A DNA stretch of 64,000 bases from Ariolimax columbianus (GCA_036924085.1 JAVGWX010000013.1:68502859-68566858); one strand, 5' to 3'. Positions 46,395 to 56,959 are shown, counted from the stretch's first letter. A program made the numbers and translations. The notes: a model not told the origin generated them from the letters alone.

Positions 46395-46905
46395 ATCTCC
46401 AGATCATCTTCCTCTTTCCTAAATATCTACCCCAGATCATCTTCTTCTTTCCTAAATATCTACCCCAGATCATCTTCTTCTTTCCTAAATATCTACCCCA
46501 GATCATCTTCTTCTTTCCTAAATATCTACCCCAGATCATCTTCCTCTTTCCTAAATATCTACTCCAGATCTTCTTCCTCTTTCCTAAATATCTACCCCCA
46601 GATCATCTTCCTCTTTCCTAAATATCTACCCCAGATCATCTTCCTCTTTCCTAAATATCTACCCCAGATCATCTTCCTCTTTCCTAAATATCTACCCCAG
46701 ATCATCTTCCTCTTTCCTAAATATCTACTCCAGATCATCTTCCTCCTTCCTAAATATCTACTCCAGATCATCTTCCTCTTTCCTAAATATCTACTCCAGA
46801 TCACCTTCCTAAATATCTACCACAGATCTTTCTTTTCCTAAATATCTACCCCCAGATCATCTTCCTCTTTCCTAAATATCTACCCCAGATCTTCTTGCTT
46901 TTCCA
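46395..46905. repeat. 33-bp minisatellite, block 1, ~15 copies
   Basis: Unit ctaccccagatcatcttcct + ctttcctaaatat. Pyrimidine-rich; the frame stays open across it. Confidence 0.94.
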
Positions 46906-47375
46906 TTATATATTTAATCGGAATTTTCTTCCTCTTTTCTAAATATCTTTTCCGAATATTCTTCCTCTCTTTTAAATATCTACCCGGAATATTCTTCCTC
47001 TTTTCTTAAAACCTACCCGGAATATTCTTCCTCTTTTCTTAAAACCTACCCGGAATATTCTTCCTCTTTTCTTAAAACCTACCCGGAATATTCTTCCTCT
47101 TTTCTTAAAACCTACCCGGAATATTCTTCCTCTTTTCTTAAAACCTACCCGGAATATTCTTCCTCTTTTCTTAAAACCTACCCGGAATATTCTTCCTCTT
47201 TTCTTAAAACCTACCCGGAATATTCTTCCTCTTTTCTTAAAACCTACCCGGAATATTCTTCCTCTTTTCTTAAAACCTACCCGGAATATACTTCCTCTTT
47301 TCTTAAAACCTACCCGGAATATTCTTCCTCTTTTCTTAAAACCTACCCGGAATATTCTTCCTCTTTTCTTAATAT
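46906..47375. repeat. 33-bp minisatellite, block 2, ~14 copies
   Basis: Unit ggaatattcttcctcttttc + ttaaaacctaccc. Transitional units (46915-46985) show it shares ancestry with block 1. Confidence 0.94.
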
Positions 47376-47703
47376 GAGCCCACTTCCTTCTTGTTTTGTT
47401 ACCTTCTCATTTCCTTACTGTTTATTTACGATCTCCTCAATTTCTTCTAATTTTATCGTTTTCTGCATTCTCTTTCTAAGTGTGTTTCTGTTGTTCTCGT
47501 TTGTTCTTCCTCTATTGTTTTGATCCCTCTTTACCTCAGGTTTTCGTTGTTCCTCAAATCTGTTCCTGCCATTCTCCTAGTACTTTCTGGAACTCTATAA
47601 TTTCTTGTTGTCTTCTTTCAACTGAACTGTCTGCATCTTTTTTTATCGGTTTCTAATTATCCTGACCCTTATCTTTATATCCACTTTTCCTTCCTCTTTG
47701 TTT
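47376..47703. other. T/C-rich unannotated stretch
   Basis: No gene recognised. Confidence 0.45.
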
Positions 47704-47714
47704 ATATTCCTTTC

Positions 47715-48070
47715 ATCAAGATGCTGAGCAGCGCATGAGCTGCAGTGGTCAGCGACCCATAGCTGACTGCTAGCGTCAGGGCCAGCGAACCAGAGCTGCC
47801 AAGACCCTTCTACACCTCCACGCGGTGATCCTGGATAACAGGCTGCAGCAGGGCAGACTGGCTAAGGAGAAGGGATCGAAGAGGGAATGCTAACCCGGTA
47901 CTCAAAAAGGCTTGCTGAGGTCGGATGTGTTGGACCGAAAGGTGCAAATATCGCAGTCAAGCTGTAAACTACGACACAACGCATTCCGTTCTCTGGACTA
48001 CATTCTGCTACTTAAGCCCTTTCAGGGTTTGGTAGCGGGAGATTGAGAACGAACGAGGCCAAGCCAAGCC
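47715..48070 (+). mobile_element. SINE-A reference copy, 356 bp, with 11-bp TSD
   Basis: The cleanest copy. It starts ATCAAGATGCTGAGCAGCG and ends GAACGAGGCCAAGCCAAGCC. Exact TSD atattcctttc at 47704-47714 and 48071-48081. Ordered landmarks: acccatagctgactgctagc; ccaagacccttctacacctc; gtgatcctggataacag; gaagtcggatgtgttggacc; cgcattccgttctctgg; ggtagcgggagattgagaac. It encodes no protein and no clear pol III A/B boxes were found. Variable-length TSDs and a simple-repeat 3' tail show LINE-driven retrotransposition. Confidence 0.92.
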
Positions 48071-48094
48071 ATATTCCTTTCCAATATACCTGCT

Positions 48095-48960
48095 CCTTGT
48101 GGTTATATTCCCTTCCACATGTCCTTCCTCTATCTTTGTATTCCCTTCCCATTATTCCTTCCTCTATCTTTGTATTCCCTTCCACATGTCCTTCCTCTAT
48201 CTTTGTATTCCCTTCCCATTATTCCTTCCTCTATCTTTGTATTCTCTTCCCACCATTCCTTCCTCTATCTTTGTATTCCCTTCCCACCATTCCTTCCTCT
48301 ATCATGGTATGCCTTTCCACCTTTCCTTCCTCTATCATTGTATTCCCTTCCCATTATTCCTTCCTCTATCTTTGTATTCCCTTCCCATTATTCCTTCCTC
48401 TATCATTGTATTCCCTTCCCATTATTCCTCCCTCTATCTTTGTATTCCCTTCCCACCATTCCTTCCTCTATCTTTGTATTCCCTTCCCACCATTCCTTCC
48501 TCTATCATGGTATGCCTTTCCACCTTTCCTTCCTCTATCATTGTATTCCCTTCCCATTATTCCTTCCTCTATCTTTGTATTCCCTTCCCATTATTCCTTC
48601 CTCTATCATTGTATTCCCTTCCCATTATTCCTTCCTCTATCTTTGTATTCCCTTCCCACCATTCCTTCCTCTATCATGGTATGCCTTTCCACCTTTCCTT
48701 CCTCTATCTTGATATTCCCGTCCCATCATTCCTTCCTCAATCTTGATATTCCCTTCCCATCATTCCTTCCTCTATTTTGATATTCCCTTCCCATCATTCC
48801 TTCCTCTCTTTATATTCCTATTCTTGTTTTCTTCCTCTATCTTAATATCTTCTTCCTCTTTTCCTTCCTCTTTATATCCTCTTCCTCTTTCCCTTCCTCT
48901 ATCTTCATATTCCCCTCCACCTCTAATTCTAGTGTATTCAAATTTTCCCCTACTTTTCCC
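48095..48960. repeat. 34-bp minisatellite, ~24 copies, with longer-period structure
   Basis: Unit ccttcctctatctttgtatt + cccttcccattatt. Marker units with catggtatgcc recur about 204 and 170 bp apart (6 and 5 units), so amplification has involved multi-unit blocks. Confidence 0.93.
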
Positions 48961-49911
48961 ATTTTAAACAAAAATAGATTTTTCTCTACTTGACCTTCTT
49001 GTCATCTCTACGTTTTCATTAAATTATTCATCCTATTTCTTAGTTTTTTCATTATTTCGAATCCCTTGTTTTTTTTTTTAAGTAGTTAAAAAATAATAAA
49101 TTGCTTCTCTTTATTTCCTTTAATTGTATTTTCCTTCATCATTAGCTTGTTCAACTCCATATGTTTATCTTCCACATGTGTTTGTCTTACTCAATTCCAT
49201 CTTCCACAATTCATAATTTTTTAGACCACTCTTTCTTCGCAATTTAATTTTTCTTTCTCATTTTTCTTTTTTTGTTGTTGTATTTTTACATATCGTATTT
49301 TATTTCAATAATTTTTTTACCATTGAATATTTTTGCTAAATTTCTTGTTTCAGTTGATGCTTTTGCATGTTTTCAAAATTGTATTTCTCTACTTAATATT
49401 TCCCCTTTCTTTCTTTCCTTCCTCGCCTGGTCCACTTTTCTACTTAAAAAAAAAAATTCTTTCTAATTCAATATTGTGTTTTTTTTCTCCTTTTATACCC
49501 TCTCGATGTATTTTTATTCTTTTTCTCATTTCTGTTTCCTTATATTTCTTCCAAGATTCCATTATTTTATACCTCTAGTTTTTCTACTTGTTTGCAAAAT
49601 TGTTGTTTTGGAAAATTTCCAACCGTCTTCTCAGAACATTGTCGAATTTTCTTGTATTTCTTTCCGTTTTTTGTTATTCCAGTTCCATTACATTTCTTCT
49701 CTACTATTTCTTCCAAGTTTCTTTAACGTACATCTCTAATCTTTCTTCCTGCTTGCAGCGTTTTTGTCTTGAGAATGTTTTTCTTTTCGTCAAATATATA
49801 TATTCTCTAATTTGCATGTCTCCTTGCATTTTATTCTCATTGTCTGAATTTCTCTACTCGTTCATTCTGTTTTCTGTATTCGTTTTCTTACTATTTATTT
49901 ATACTTACTTC
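48961..49911. other. T/C-rich unannotated stretch
   Basis: Low-complexity pyrimidine-biased DNA. No gene. Confidence 0.45.
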
Positions 49912-49938
49912 GGGGGGGGGGGGGGGGGGGGGGGGGGG
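49912..49938. repeat. Homopolymer G27
   Basis: Uninterrupted G run at the boundary between the pyrimidine-rich block and the next array. Confidence 0.92.
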
Positions 49939-49965
49939 ATTGAAGCACCCAACAGACGTGAATCC

Positions 49966-50424
49966 GCTAACAGAAGTGGATGATTAAAACAGAAGTGGAT
50001 GGCTAAAACAGAAGTGGATGGCTAAAACAGAAGTGGATGATTAAAGCAGAAGTGGAGGATTAAAACAGAAGTGGATGGCTAAAACAGAAGTGGATGGCTA
50101 AAACAGAAGTGGATGGCTAAAACAGAAGTGGATGGCTAAAACAGAAGTGGATAGCTAAAACAGAAGTGGATGGCTAAAACAGAAGTGGATGGCTAAAACA
50201 GCAGTGGATGATTAAAACAGAAGTGGATGGCTAAAACAGAAGTGGATGGCTAAAACAGAAGTGGATGGCTAAAACAGAAGTGGATGGCTAAAACAGAAGT
50301 GGATGATTAAAACAGAAGTGGATGGCTAAAACAGAAGTGGATGGCTAAAACAGAAGTGGATGATTAAAACAGAAGTGGATGATTAAAACAGAAGTGGATG
50401 GCTAAAACAGAAGTGGATTTATAA
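49966..50424. repeat. 19-bp minisatellite, ~24 copies
   Basis: Unit cagaagtggatggctaaaa, variant gattaaaa. Confidence 0.95.
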
Positions 50425-50622
50425 AACAGAAGTGAATGACTTATTAACAGAAGTGAATGAGCTGACACAGTTGAATGACTTATTAACAGAAGTGAATGAA
50501 CTGACAGAGTTGAATGACTTATTAACAGAAGTGAATGAGCTGACAGAGTTGAATGACTTATTAACAGAATTGAATGGCCTAACAGAAGTGAACGCATTAT
50601 TAACAGAAGTGAATGAGATGAC
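50425..50622. repeat. 39-bp minisatellite, ~5 copies
   Basis: Unit ttgaatgacttattaacaga + agtgaatgagctgacagag. The aacagaagtgaatga core matches the preceding 19-bp unit, so it is a compound derivative. Confidence 0.9.
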
Positions 50623-50778
50623 AGCAGCCAGCAGCTTCTGGCTCTGTATGTGCCTTGTAGTCAGATCTTCTTGTGCTGTAGGCGCACAGTGGAAGTTGAT
50701 GAGATTGCACGCTTATGACATGACTGAGCTAACATATTGTCTGTGCTGATTGCGTACTTTCGTCTTCGTCTTCTTACA

Positions 50779-50872
50779 GGAGGAGGAGAAGAAGAAGAAG
50801 AAGAAGAAGAAGAAGAAGAAGAAGAAGAAGAAGAAGAAGAAGAAGAAGAAGAAGAAGAGGAGGAAGAAGAAG
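50779..50872. repeat. (GAA)n microsatellite
   Basis: gaagaagaag run with gaggag flanks. Confidence 0.96.
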
Positions 50873-51046
50873 ACTTCAATTAAAGTCTTATAGTTTTTTA
50901 ATTTTTATCTCCTACTCTATCTTGTCTACGTAGGTCGAGGCATACGTCAAGTTGACACAACTGAAGATATGTACCTGACTCGCTGTGGAATAGAACAAGA
51001 TAGAAAAATAAGGGAAGCGGTCGCTGGAGATAATAAAGAGTCCAGC

Positions 51047-51229
51047 TCTCAGACGAAATAAGGTAGTTTGTTGTTTTCTTATGGGTTAGTGAATTGGGTC
51101 TGGTGTACTGCTTATGTTTCTGTCTTCTCTCCATTTGTGTATATACAGATTACTGATGATGTTCTTGATTTCTCTATATGGTACAGAGAAATCAAAAGAA
51201 AACAACAAACTACCTTATTTCGTCTGAGA
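51047..51229. repeat. Perfect 34-bp inverted repeat with 115-bp spacer
   Basis: Left arm 51047-51080 (tctcagacgaaataaggtag...) is the exact reverse complement of right arm 51196-51229. The right arm lies in the LINE coding frame (KQQTTLFRLR); the left arm has no further LINE match. Confidence 0.9.
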
Positions 51230-51670
51230 ACTAGACACTGCAGACTACTAGAACATCTATACCGACTAAAGATCTCACACACCGATGAGTGCCCATGTGG
51301 AACAGGATGCCAGAACCATGAGCATATTCTACAGGAAGGCCCAATCTATAGGGAGATGAGATGCCAGACCTGGCCAGAGAGTGCGGAGCTGAGACAAAAG
51401 CTGTGGGGCAGCTGCTCCGACCTGGTGAAGACTACAGACTTCATCATGGCCACTGGCCTGCAGATATAGCATGACCAAAAGCTGTGCGGCAGCTGCTCCG
51501 ACCTGGTGAAGACTACAGACTTCATCATGGCCACTGGCCTGCAGATATAGCATGACCAAAAGCTGTGCGGCAGCCGCTCTGGCCTGGAGAAGACTACAGA
51601 ATTCATCATGGCGACTGGCCTGCAGATATGGCACGACCAAAAGATCCTGAACGGAAAAAAGAAGAAGACT
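51183..51670 (+). mobile_element. I-like LINE 3' end with a triplicated terminus
   Basis: REIKRKQQTTLFRLRTRHCR, then CPCGTG...EHILQEGP (the last Cys is replaced) and a stop after MATGLQI. The final 81 bp (aaagctgtggggcagctgct...) is repeated three times (starts about 51399, 51480, 51561), including the stop codon. Confidence 0.82.
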
Positions 51671-51972
51671 ACTCGAATGTCGCACGTTTGTCTTTCTCTC
51701 TGTAGCGTTGTCGCTTTACTTCTCCGTATACTTCTCTCCACCAAGCATAACGTGACTCTTCAGGGCACATCTCCACTTGGAACTGGCTGCATCTTCGTCT
51801 TCCCAGGATGTCAGACTCATGTCCAGGGCCTCCATGCCACGCCTACACTCATCTTTGAACCTCATCTGTAGCAGACCGAATGTCCTGCTTCTAGCAACCA
51901 ATTGCCTTAAGAAGATATCTTTGGGGAGGTGACCATCGACTATGTGATGAACCAGATAAGTGTAATCTCACA

Positions 51973-52254
51973 GGGGATTCCGTGGCGAATTGGTTAAGCC
52001 GTCGGCCTCGTGATAAGGTGGTGTAGGTTCGACTCCGGACTCCCCCGTCTTTTTCACGGCTGCTTGAAGTGGAGTCCCCTGCATCTCGTAGTCGTCCTCT
52101 AGTCGTCTTGTCCTTAACTTGCCACTGGGGCCAGGCGGCACGAGACGAGAGAGCGATGATAAAAAGTAGCGCAGTTAATCCTTACTAAAAATTGCGCTAG
52201 CAAAGTTAATTTTGCCTTCATCGTCTACGATGGACGGCGGCCTTTGCCTTTGCC
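51973..52254 (+). mobile_element. SINE-D, tRNA-headed, with 9-bp TSD
   Basis: Begins GGGGATTCCGTGGCGAATTGG; A box TGGCGAATTGG at 51983-51993 and B box GGTTCGACTCC at 52026-52036, spaced as in tRNA. Exact TSD aatctcaca at 51964-51972 and 52255-52263. The 3' end is cctttgcctttgcc, a hexamer-like simple tail. No second copy was noticed. Confidence 0.87.
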
Positions 52255-52287
52255 AATCTCACAATTTGTCATAAACTCCTTATCTAA

Positions 52288-52660
52288 GGAAGACTAACGT
52301 CTGGCCAGGCACAACATACTGATCAGACATGTTAGTCAGGGTCAGACATGTTAGTCAGCGTCAGACATGTTAGTCAAGGTCAGACAAAATATACTAGCCA
52401 AGACCCTAAGCTAGACTGTAAACGGACTGTTCTTCTTTGCAGTGTGAATAACGAGGCAGGGGATCGATGTGATCTCTGTAGTAGTGAGCGACACGCAGAT
52501 GAAGCCAAGCATAGCACAATCGCCCGGATAACCCCGGTCCACCTTCATCAGCACGCCCAGTATTTAAGGAAAGCTACTATAACCATCCATTAAACGTGTT
52601 TACAGTTTGTACAAAAGAGTAAACCGTCTCATTTTGGGCATTCACAACAACAACATATGT
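52288..52660 (+). mobile_element. Family C copy with 18-19 bp duplications
   Basis: agactaacgtctggccaggc, then gtcagacatgttagtcagg three times, then the normal body (gaagccaagcatagcacaa) to gggcattcacaacaacaac. Confidence 0.8.
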
Positions 52661-52789
52661 ATCTTTAATGCATTTTTTTGGGTACAATTCAACAATTAAT
52701 ATCAACTCCCCCCCCCTCCTCCCCCCCCTCCACATTACAAGAAAACCATTACAACAATCATTGAACAATACCCCCATCAATCCGAGATT

Positions 52790-53075
52790 ACGGAAGTCAT
52801 TCCATAGCCCTCTTTAACTAACTCTCTCAAAATTAACACATTCTGTCGGTCACTCGCCGTTTGTGACCAACCATGGACATTTGCTAATGTGGATTACACA
52901 CCCATCCTGCTCTGGCCACATTGTTAAACCCGCACACCCGAGGTGTTCACTTAGCTCAACTATGGACACCAGACCTCAATAGCCACGCTCGCAAAACCTA
53001 TTTTTCCCGCCCCTAATCGGTACTGTTACTAAGTCCAATTTTGGAGTCATGTCCGAACCCACGATAACATTGCGC
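52790..53075 (+). repeat. Family F interspersed repeat
   Basis: Shares ..gaggtgttcac.., ggacaccagacctcaatag and ..cccctaatcg.. with 56960-57275 and 59690-59960. Class unknown. Confidence 0.55.
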
Positions 53076-53079
53076 GAAA

Positions 53080-53960
53080 CATTTCCACTCCATTCTTTCT
53101 GGCTTTTTCTTCCATTCTATTCTCTTTCTTCCCTTTTTCTTCCATTCTCTTCACTCTTTCTTCCTGCTGCCTTCATGTTTCTTCACTCTTTCTTTATGTT
53201 TCTTTCCATTCTCTTCTCTCATTCTTTCTGTTTCCTTCCATTCTATTCACTCTTTCTTCCTGTTTCTTTCCATTCTATTCACTCTTTCTTCCTGTTTCTT
53301 TCCATTCGATTCACTCTTTCTTCCTGTTTCTTTCCATTCGATTCACTCTTTCTTCCCTTTTTCTTCCATTCTATTCACTCTTTCTTCCTGTTTTTTTCCA
53401 TTCGATTCACTCTTTCTTCCCTTTTTCTTCCATTCTCTTCACTCTTTCTTCCTGCTGCCTTCCAATTTAGTCACTCTTTCTTCCTGTTTCCTTCCATTTT
53501 ATTCACTCTTTCTTCCTGTTTCCTTCCATTTTAGTCACTCTTTCTTCCTGTTTCCTTCCATTCTATTCACTCTTTCTTCCTGTTTCCTTCCATTCTATTC
53601 ACTCTTTCTTCCTGTTTCCTTCCATTCTATTCACTCTTTCTTCCTGCTGCCTTCATGTTTCTTCTCTAATTCTTTATGTTTCTTTCCATTCTCTTCTCTG
53701 ATTCTTTTTGTTTCCTTCCATTTTAGTCACTCTTTCTTCCTGTTTCCTTCCATTCTATTCACTCTTTCTTCCTGTTTCCTTCCATTCTATTCACTCTTTC
53801 TTCCTGTTTCCTTCCATTTTAGTCACTCTTTCTTCCTGTTTCCTTCCATTCTATTCACTCTTTCTTCCTGTTTCCTTCCATTCGATTCACTCTTTCTTCC
53901 TGTTTTCTTCCACTCCCTTCTCTCGTTTCTCCTGTTGCCTTCTGTCATTCCCTCTTTCTT
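53080..53960. repeat. 32-bp pyrimidine minisatellite, ~27 copies
   Basis: Unit tttccttccattctattcac + tctttcttcctg, with variants (cgattc, ttttagtc). Phe/Leu/Ser frames are artefacts. Confidence 0.93.
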
Positions 53961-54386
53961 CCTGCTGCCCTGCTGTCTATTCTTTCATTCATCCTGTTGG
54001 TCCTGTATCTTCGTTCTTTCTTTCTCCTTCCGATCATTCTCTCTTTCTTCCTGTTTCTTTCCTGTCTCCTCACTTTTTCTTCCTGTTTTCTTCCTCTCTT
54101 CACTCTATATTCCTGCATTGCTTCTTCATTTCTTCATTCTGGTCGATCGTGTTATATTACATTTTCCGTTTCATTGTTTAATACTTGTCTTCAATTTTGT
54201 CAGCTTCCATATCCGTTATTCCCTCTTTCGTCCTGTGTTTTTATATTTTTGTTCAACAGCCTGTTCTACTTGCTTCCTTCGCTTCTTTCTCCAATTATTC
54301 CCATTTCGTCACTTCTTTCTCCAATTATTCCCATTTCGTCACTTCTTTACTTCACAAATTTGTCCATTAAAAAGAATAAATCTGAA

Positions 54387-55015
54387 TAATAGCTGACTGC
54401 TAGCGTTAGGGTGAGCGACCCATAGCTGACTGCTAGCGTTAGGGCCAGCGACCAATAGCTGACTGCTAGCGTTAGGGTCAGCGACCCATAGCTGACTGCT
54501 AGCGTTAGGGCCAGCGACCAATAGCTGACTGCTAGCGTTAGGGCCAGCGACCAATAGCTGACTGCTAGCGTTAGGGTCAGCGAACCATAGCTGACTGCTA
54601 GCGTTAGGGTCAACGAACCATAGCTGACTGCTAGCGTTAGGGCCAGCGACCAATAGCTGACTGCTAGCGTTAGGGCCAGCAACCAATAGCTGACTGCTAG
54701 CGTTAGGGCCAGCAACCAATAGCTGACTGCTAGCGTTAGTGTGAGCGACCCATAGCTGACTGCTAGCGTTAGGGTGAGCGACCCATAGCTGACTGCTAGC
54801 GTTAGGGTCAGCGACCCATAGCTGACTGCTAGCGTTAGTGTCAGCAACCCATAGCTGACTTCTAGCATTATGATCAGCGACCCATAGCTGAGTGCTAGCG
54901 TTGGGACCAGCGACCAATAGCTGACTGCTAGCGTTAGGATCAGCGAACCATTACTGACTGCTAGCGTTAGGCTCAACCAACCATAGCCGACTGCTAGCGT
55001 TAGGGTCAGCGACCC
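54387..55015. repeat. 33-bp minisatellite born from the SINE-A 5' region, ~19 copies
   Basis: Unit atagctgactgctagcgtta + gggtcagcgaccc. The same segment is single-copy in normal SINE-A and double in the 2.6 kb copy. Confidence 0.94.
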
Positions 55016-55142
55016 ATATCTGTCAAGACCCTTCTATACCTCTACGCGGTGATCCTATATATCAGGCTGCAGCAGAGCAGACTGGCTAAGAAGAAAGGAT
55101 CGAAGAGGGAATGCTAGCATGGTACTCAAAAATGCATGCTGC
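54387..55142 (+). mobile_element. SINE-A copy whose 5' part became an array (5' section)
   Basis: The 33-bp array is followed in register by SINE-A sequence (caagacccttctatacctct ... ggtactcaaaaatgcatgctg), then broken at 55142. The 3' half resumes at 55418. Confidence 0.85.
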
Positions 55143-55235
55143 AGCCGCTCCGACCTGGTGAAGACTACACACTTCATCATGGCGACTGGCCTGCAGATAT
55201 AGCATGACCAAAAGATCCTGAACGCAAAGAAAAGA
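55142..55235 (+). mobile_element. 5'-truncated I-like LINE tip inside a SINE-A
   Basis: cagccgctccgacctggtga ... gcagatatagcatgaccaaaag matches the 51.4-51.6 kb LINE terminus, then aacgcaaagaaaag. Confidence 0.75.
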
Positions 55236-55417
55236 ATCATATTTCCAGCAAACAAAACATGTTTGAGAGATGTGATCTTGGTCAGTGCACCACACCTGAC
55301 CCTGAGAAGACATCCTGGTCAGTGTGTTGTGCCAGACCGGATTAGCGTCTTAGTACCCCCTTAAAATAATCTTGTATACACTTCACTAGAAGAAAAAGGC
55401 AGAGGGCTCGGTCCTGT

Positions 55418-55560
55418 ATGTGATCTACCGAAAGGTGCAAATATCGCAGTCAAGCTGTAAATTACGACACAGCGCATTCTGGATACATCCTGCTACTTGC
55501 AACGCCCTTTTCAGGTCTTGGTATCGGGTGATTGAGAACGAGCGAAGAAGAAGAAGAAGT
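55418..55560 (+). mobile_element. SINE-A 3' half (continuation after the insertion)
   Basis: From accgaaaggtgcaaatatcg to gagaacgagcgaagaagaag. It completes the copy interrupted at 55142. Confidence 0.82.
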
Positions 55561-55769
55561 CAAAGCAGTACAACGAAATTTCTAACACTTCATCCCTCTC
55601 TGCAGTTTCTGTTACGGGATTACCTTTGCCTTTAACCAATCATATAACTATTTTTAATACAACAAAATACAAACATTGATTGAAAATAATTTCAACATTC
55701 ATTCAACAATCCGAGATTACGTATACAATTGAATCACTCCTTTATTGCCCCATTCCGTGCTGGATTCCG
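55561..55769. other. Unannotated stretch
   Basis: Shares caatccgagattacg with about 52780, a hint of a dispersed repeat. Confidence 0.35.
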
Positions 55770-56395
55770 ATTTTGTAGGCTCAGGGTCTTCATAGAACCA
55801 GTACTGACATATGACAGTGAATCATGGACAATCAGCAAGCAATCGCTTGGATCTTTCGAAGCAAAGCAGATGTGGTTTACAGAAGAACGCTGCGGATCCA
55901 GTGGACTGCAAAGAAGACTAATGATACAGTACTCGAGGAGGCACACACACAAAGAAGACTAATGATACAGTACTCGAGGAGGCACACACACAAAGAAGAC
56001 TAATGATACAGTACTCGAGGAGGCACACACACAAAGAAGACTAATGATACAGTACTCGAGGAGGCACACACACAAAGAAGACTAATGATACAGTACTCGA
56101 GGAGGCGCACACACAAAGAAGACTAATGATACAGTACTCGAGGAGGCACAGACACAAAGAAGACTAATGATACAGTACTCGAGGAGGCACACACACAAAT
56201 ATAAACTTACTGCAAGGATCAGAACAAGGCAGCCATCCTTTTATGGGAATGTTATGGGGAGGAGAGGTTTGGAGCACGTTGTGACAATGGGAAAGATAGC
56301 AGGAAAGAGAGACAGAGAAAGGCCGAGAGAGAAGATGCTGGCCAGCCTGAGAGAATGCATGAGTAACAATCAACAACATAGTTGGTAAACGACAC
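55770..56395 (+). mobile_element. RTE-like LINE C-terminal remnant split by an array
   Basis: FIEPVLTYDSESWTISKQSL and FEAKQMWF at 55780-55880, then after the array ARIRTRQPSFYGNVMGRRGL and GKRDRERPREKMLASLRECM. Together these give the YG.ESWT..K...FE.W...RRG.E......GKR.R.RPR.K.L order typical of mollusc RTE-like LINEs. Confidence 0.75.
55911..56200. repeat. 41-bp minisatellite inside a LINE frame, 7 copies
   Basis: Unit aagaagactaatgatacagt + actcgaggaggcacacacaca. It amplifies LINE codons (RRLMIQYSRRHTH). Confidence 0.94.
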
Positions 56396-56403
56396 AGTGA
56401 TTG

Positions 56404-56757
56404 GCTTGTTTTCGTTCGTTCTCAATCTCCCGCTACCAAACACTGATAGGGCTTAAGTAGCAGAATATAGTCAAGAGAACGGAATGCGTTGTGTCGTAGT
56501 TTACAGCTTGGCAGCGATATTTGCACCTTTCGGTCCAACACATCCGACTCCAGCACGCATTTTTTTAGTACCGGGTTAGCATTCCCTCTTCGATCCCTTC
56601 TCTTTAGTCAGTCTACCCTGCTGCAGCCTGTTATCTAGGATCACCGCGTGGAGGTGTAGAAGGGTCTTAGCAGCTCTGTTTCGGTGGCCCTGACGCTAGC
56701 AGTCAGCTATGGGTCGCTGACCACTGCAGCTCATGCGCTGTTCAGCGTCTTGATCCC
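56404..56757 (-). mobile_element. SINE-A copy, full length, with 12-bp TSD
   Basis: Complete reverse copy. Identical flanks acacagtgattg at 56392-56403 and 56758-56769. Confidence 0.9.
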
Positions 56758-56959
56758 ACACAGTGATTGAAGCGGTCGGAGGTCCATAATCGCCAATGCC
56801 AACCGACATGGCACTTGATGTTGGTGATATCCAGACCTCGTACTATAAGCTCCTCCCCTCCCCCTTCCTCGCCCTCTTTGTAATATCTTCAAGATAAATA
56901 TAAATCTGAAACAGCAAATTTTTAAGATTTATTTATTTATTTCAAGAGGCCCTATAGTT

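Noticed and set aside
47715..48070. SINE-A as a DNA transposon or MITE
   Set aside because: It has no terminal inverted repeats. TSDs vary from 10 to 15 bp, and the 3' end is a simple-repeat tail.
48043..48780. Long open frames (up to 245 codons) across the 34-bp array
   Set aside because: Several overlapping frames are open at once and are pure repeat translations rich in Phe/Leu/Ser/Pro. No start context or homology.
53049..54396. Membrane-protein-like Phe/Leu/Ser frames
   Set aside because: They arise from pyrimidine-rich tandem repeats on one strand.
54339..54976. Frames of about 200 codons on the minus strand (NASSQLWVA and LTLAVSYGS repeats)
   Set aside because: Translation of the SINE-born 33-bp array.
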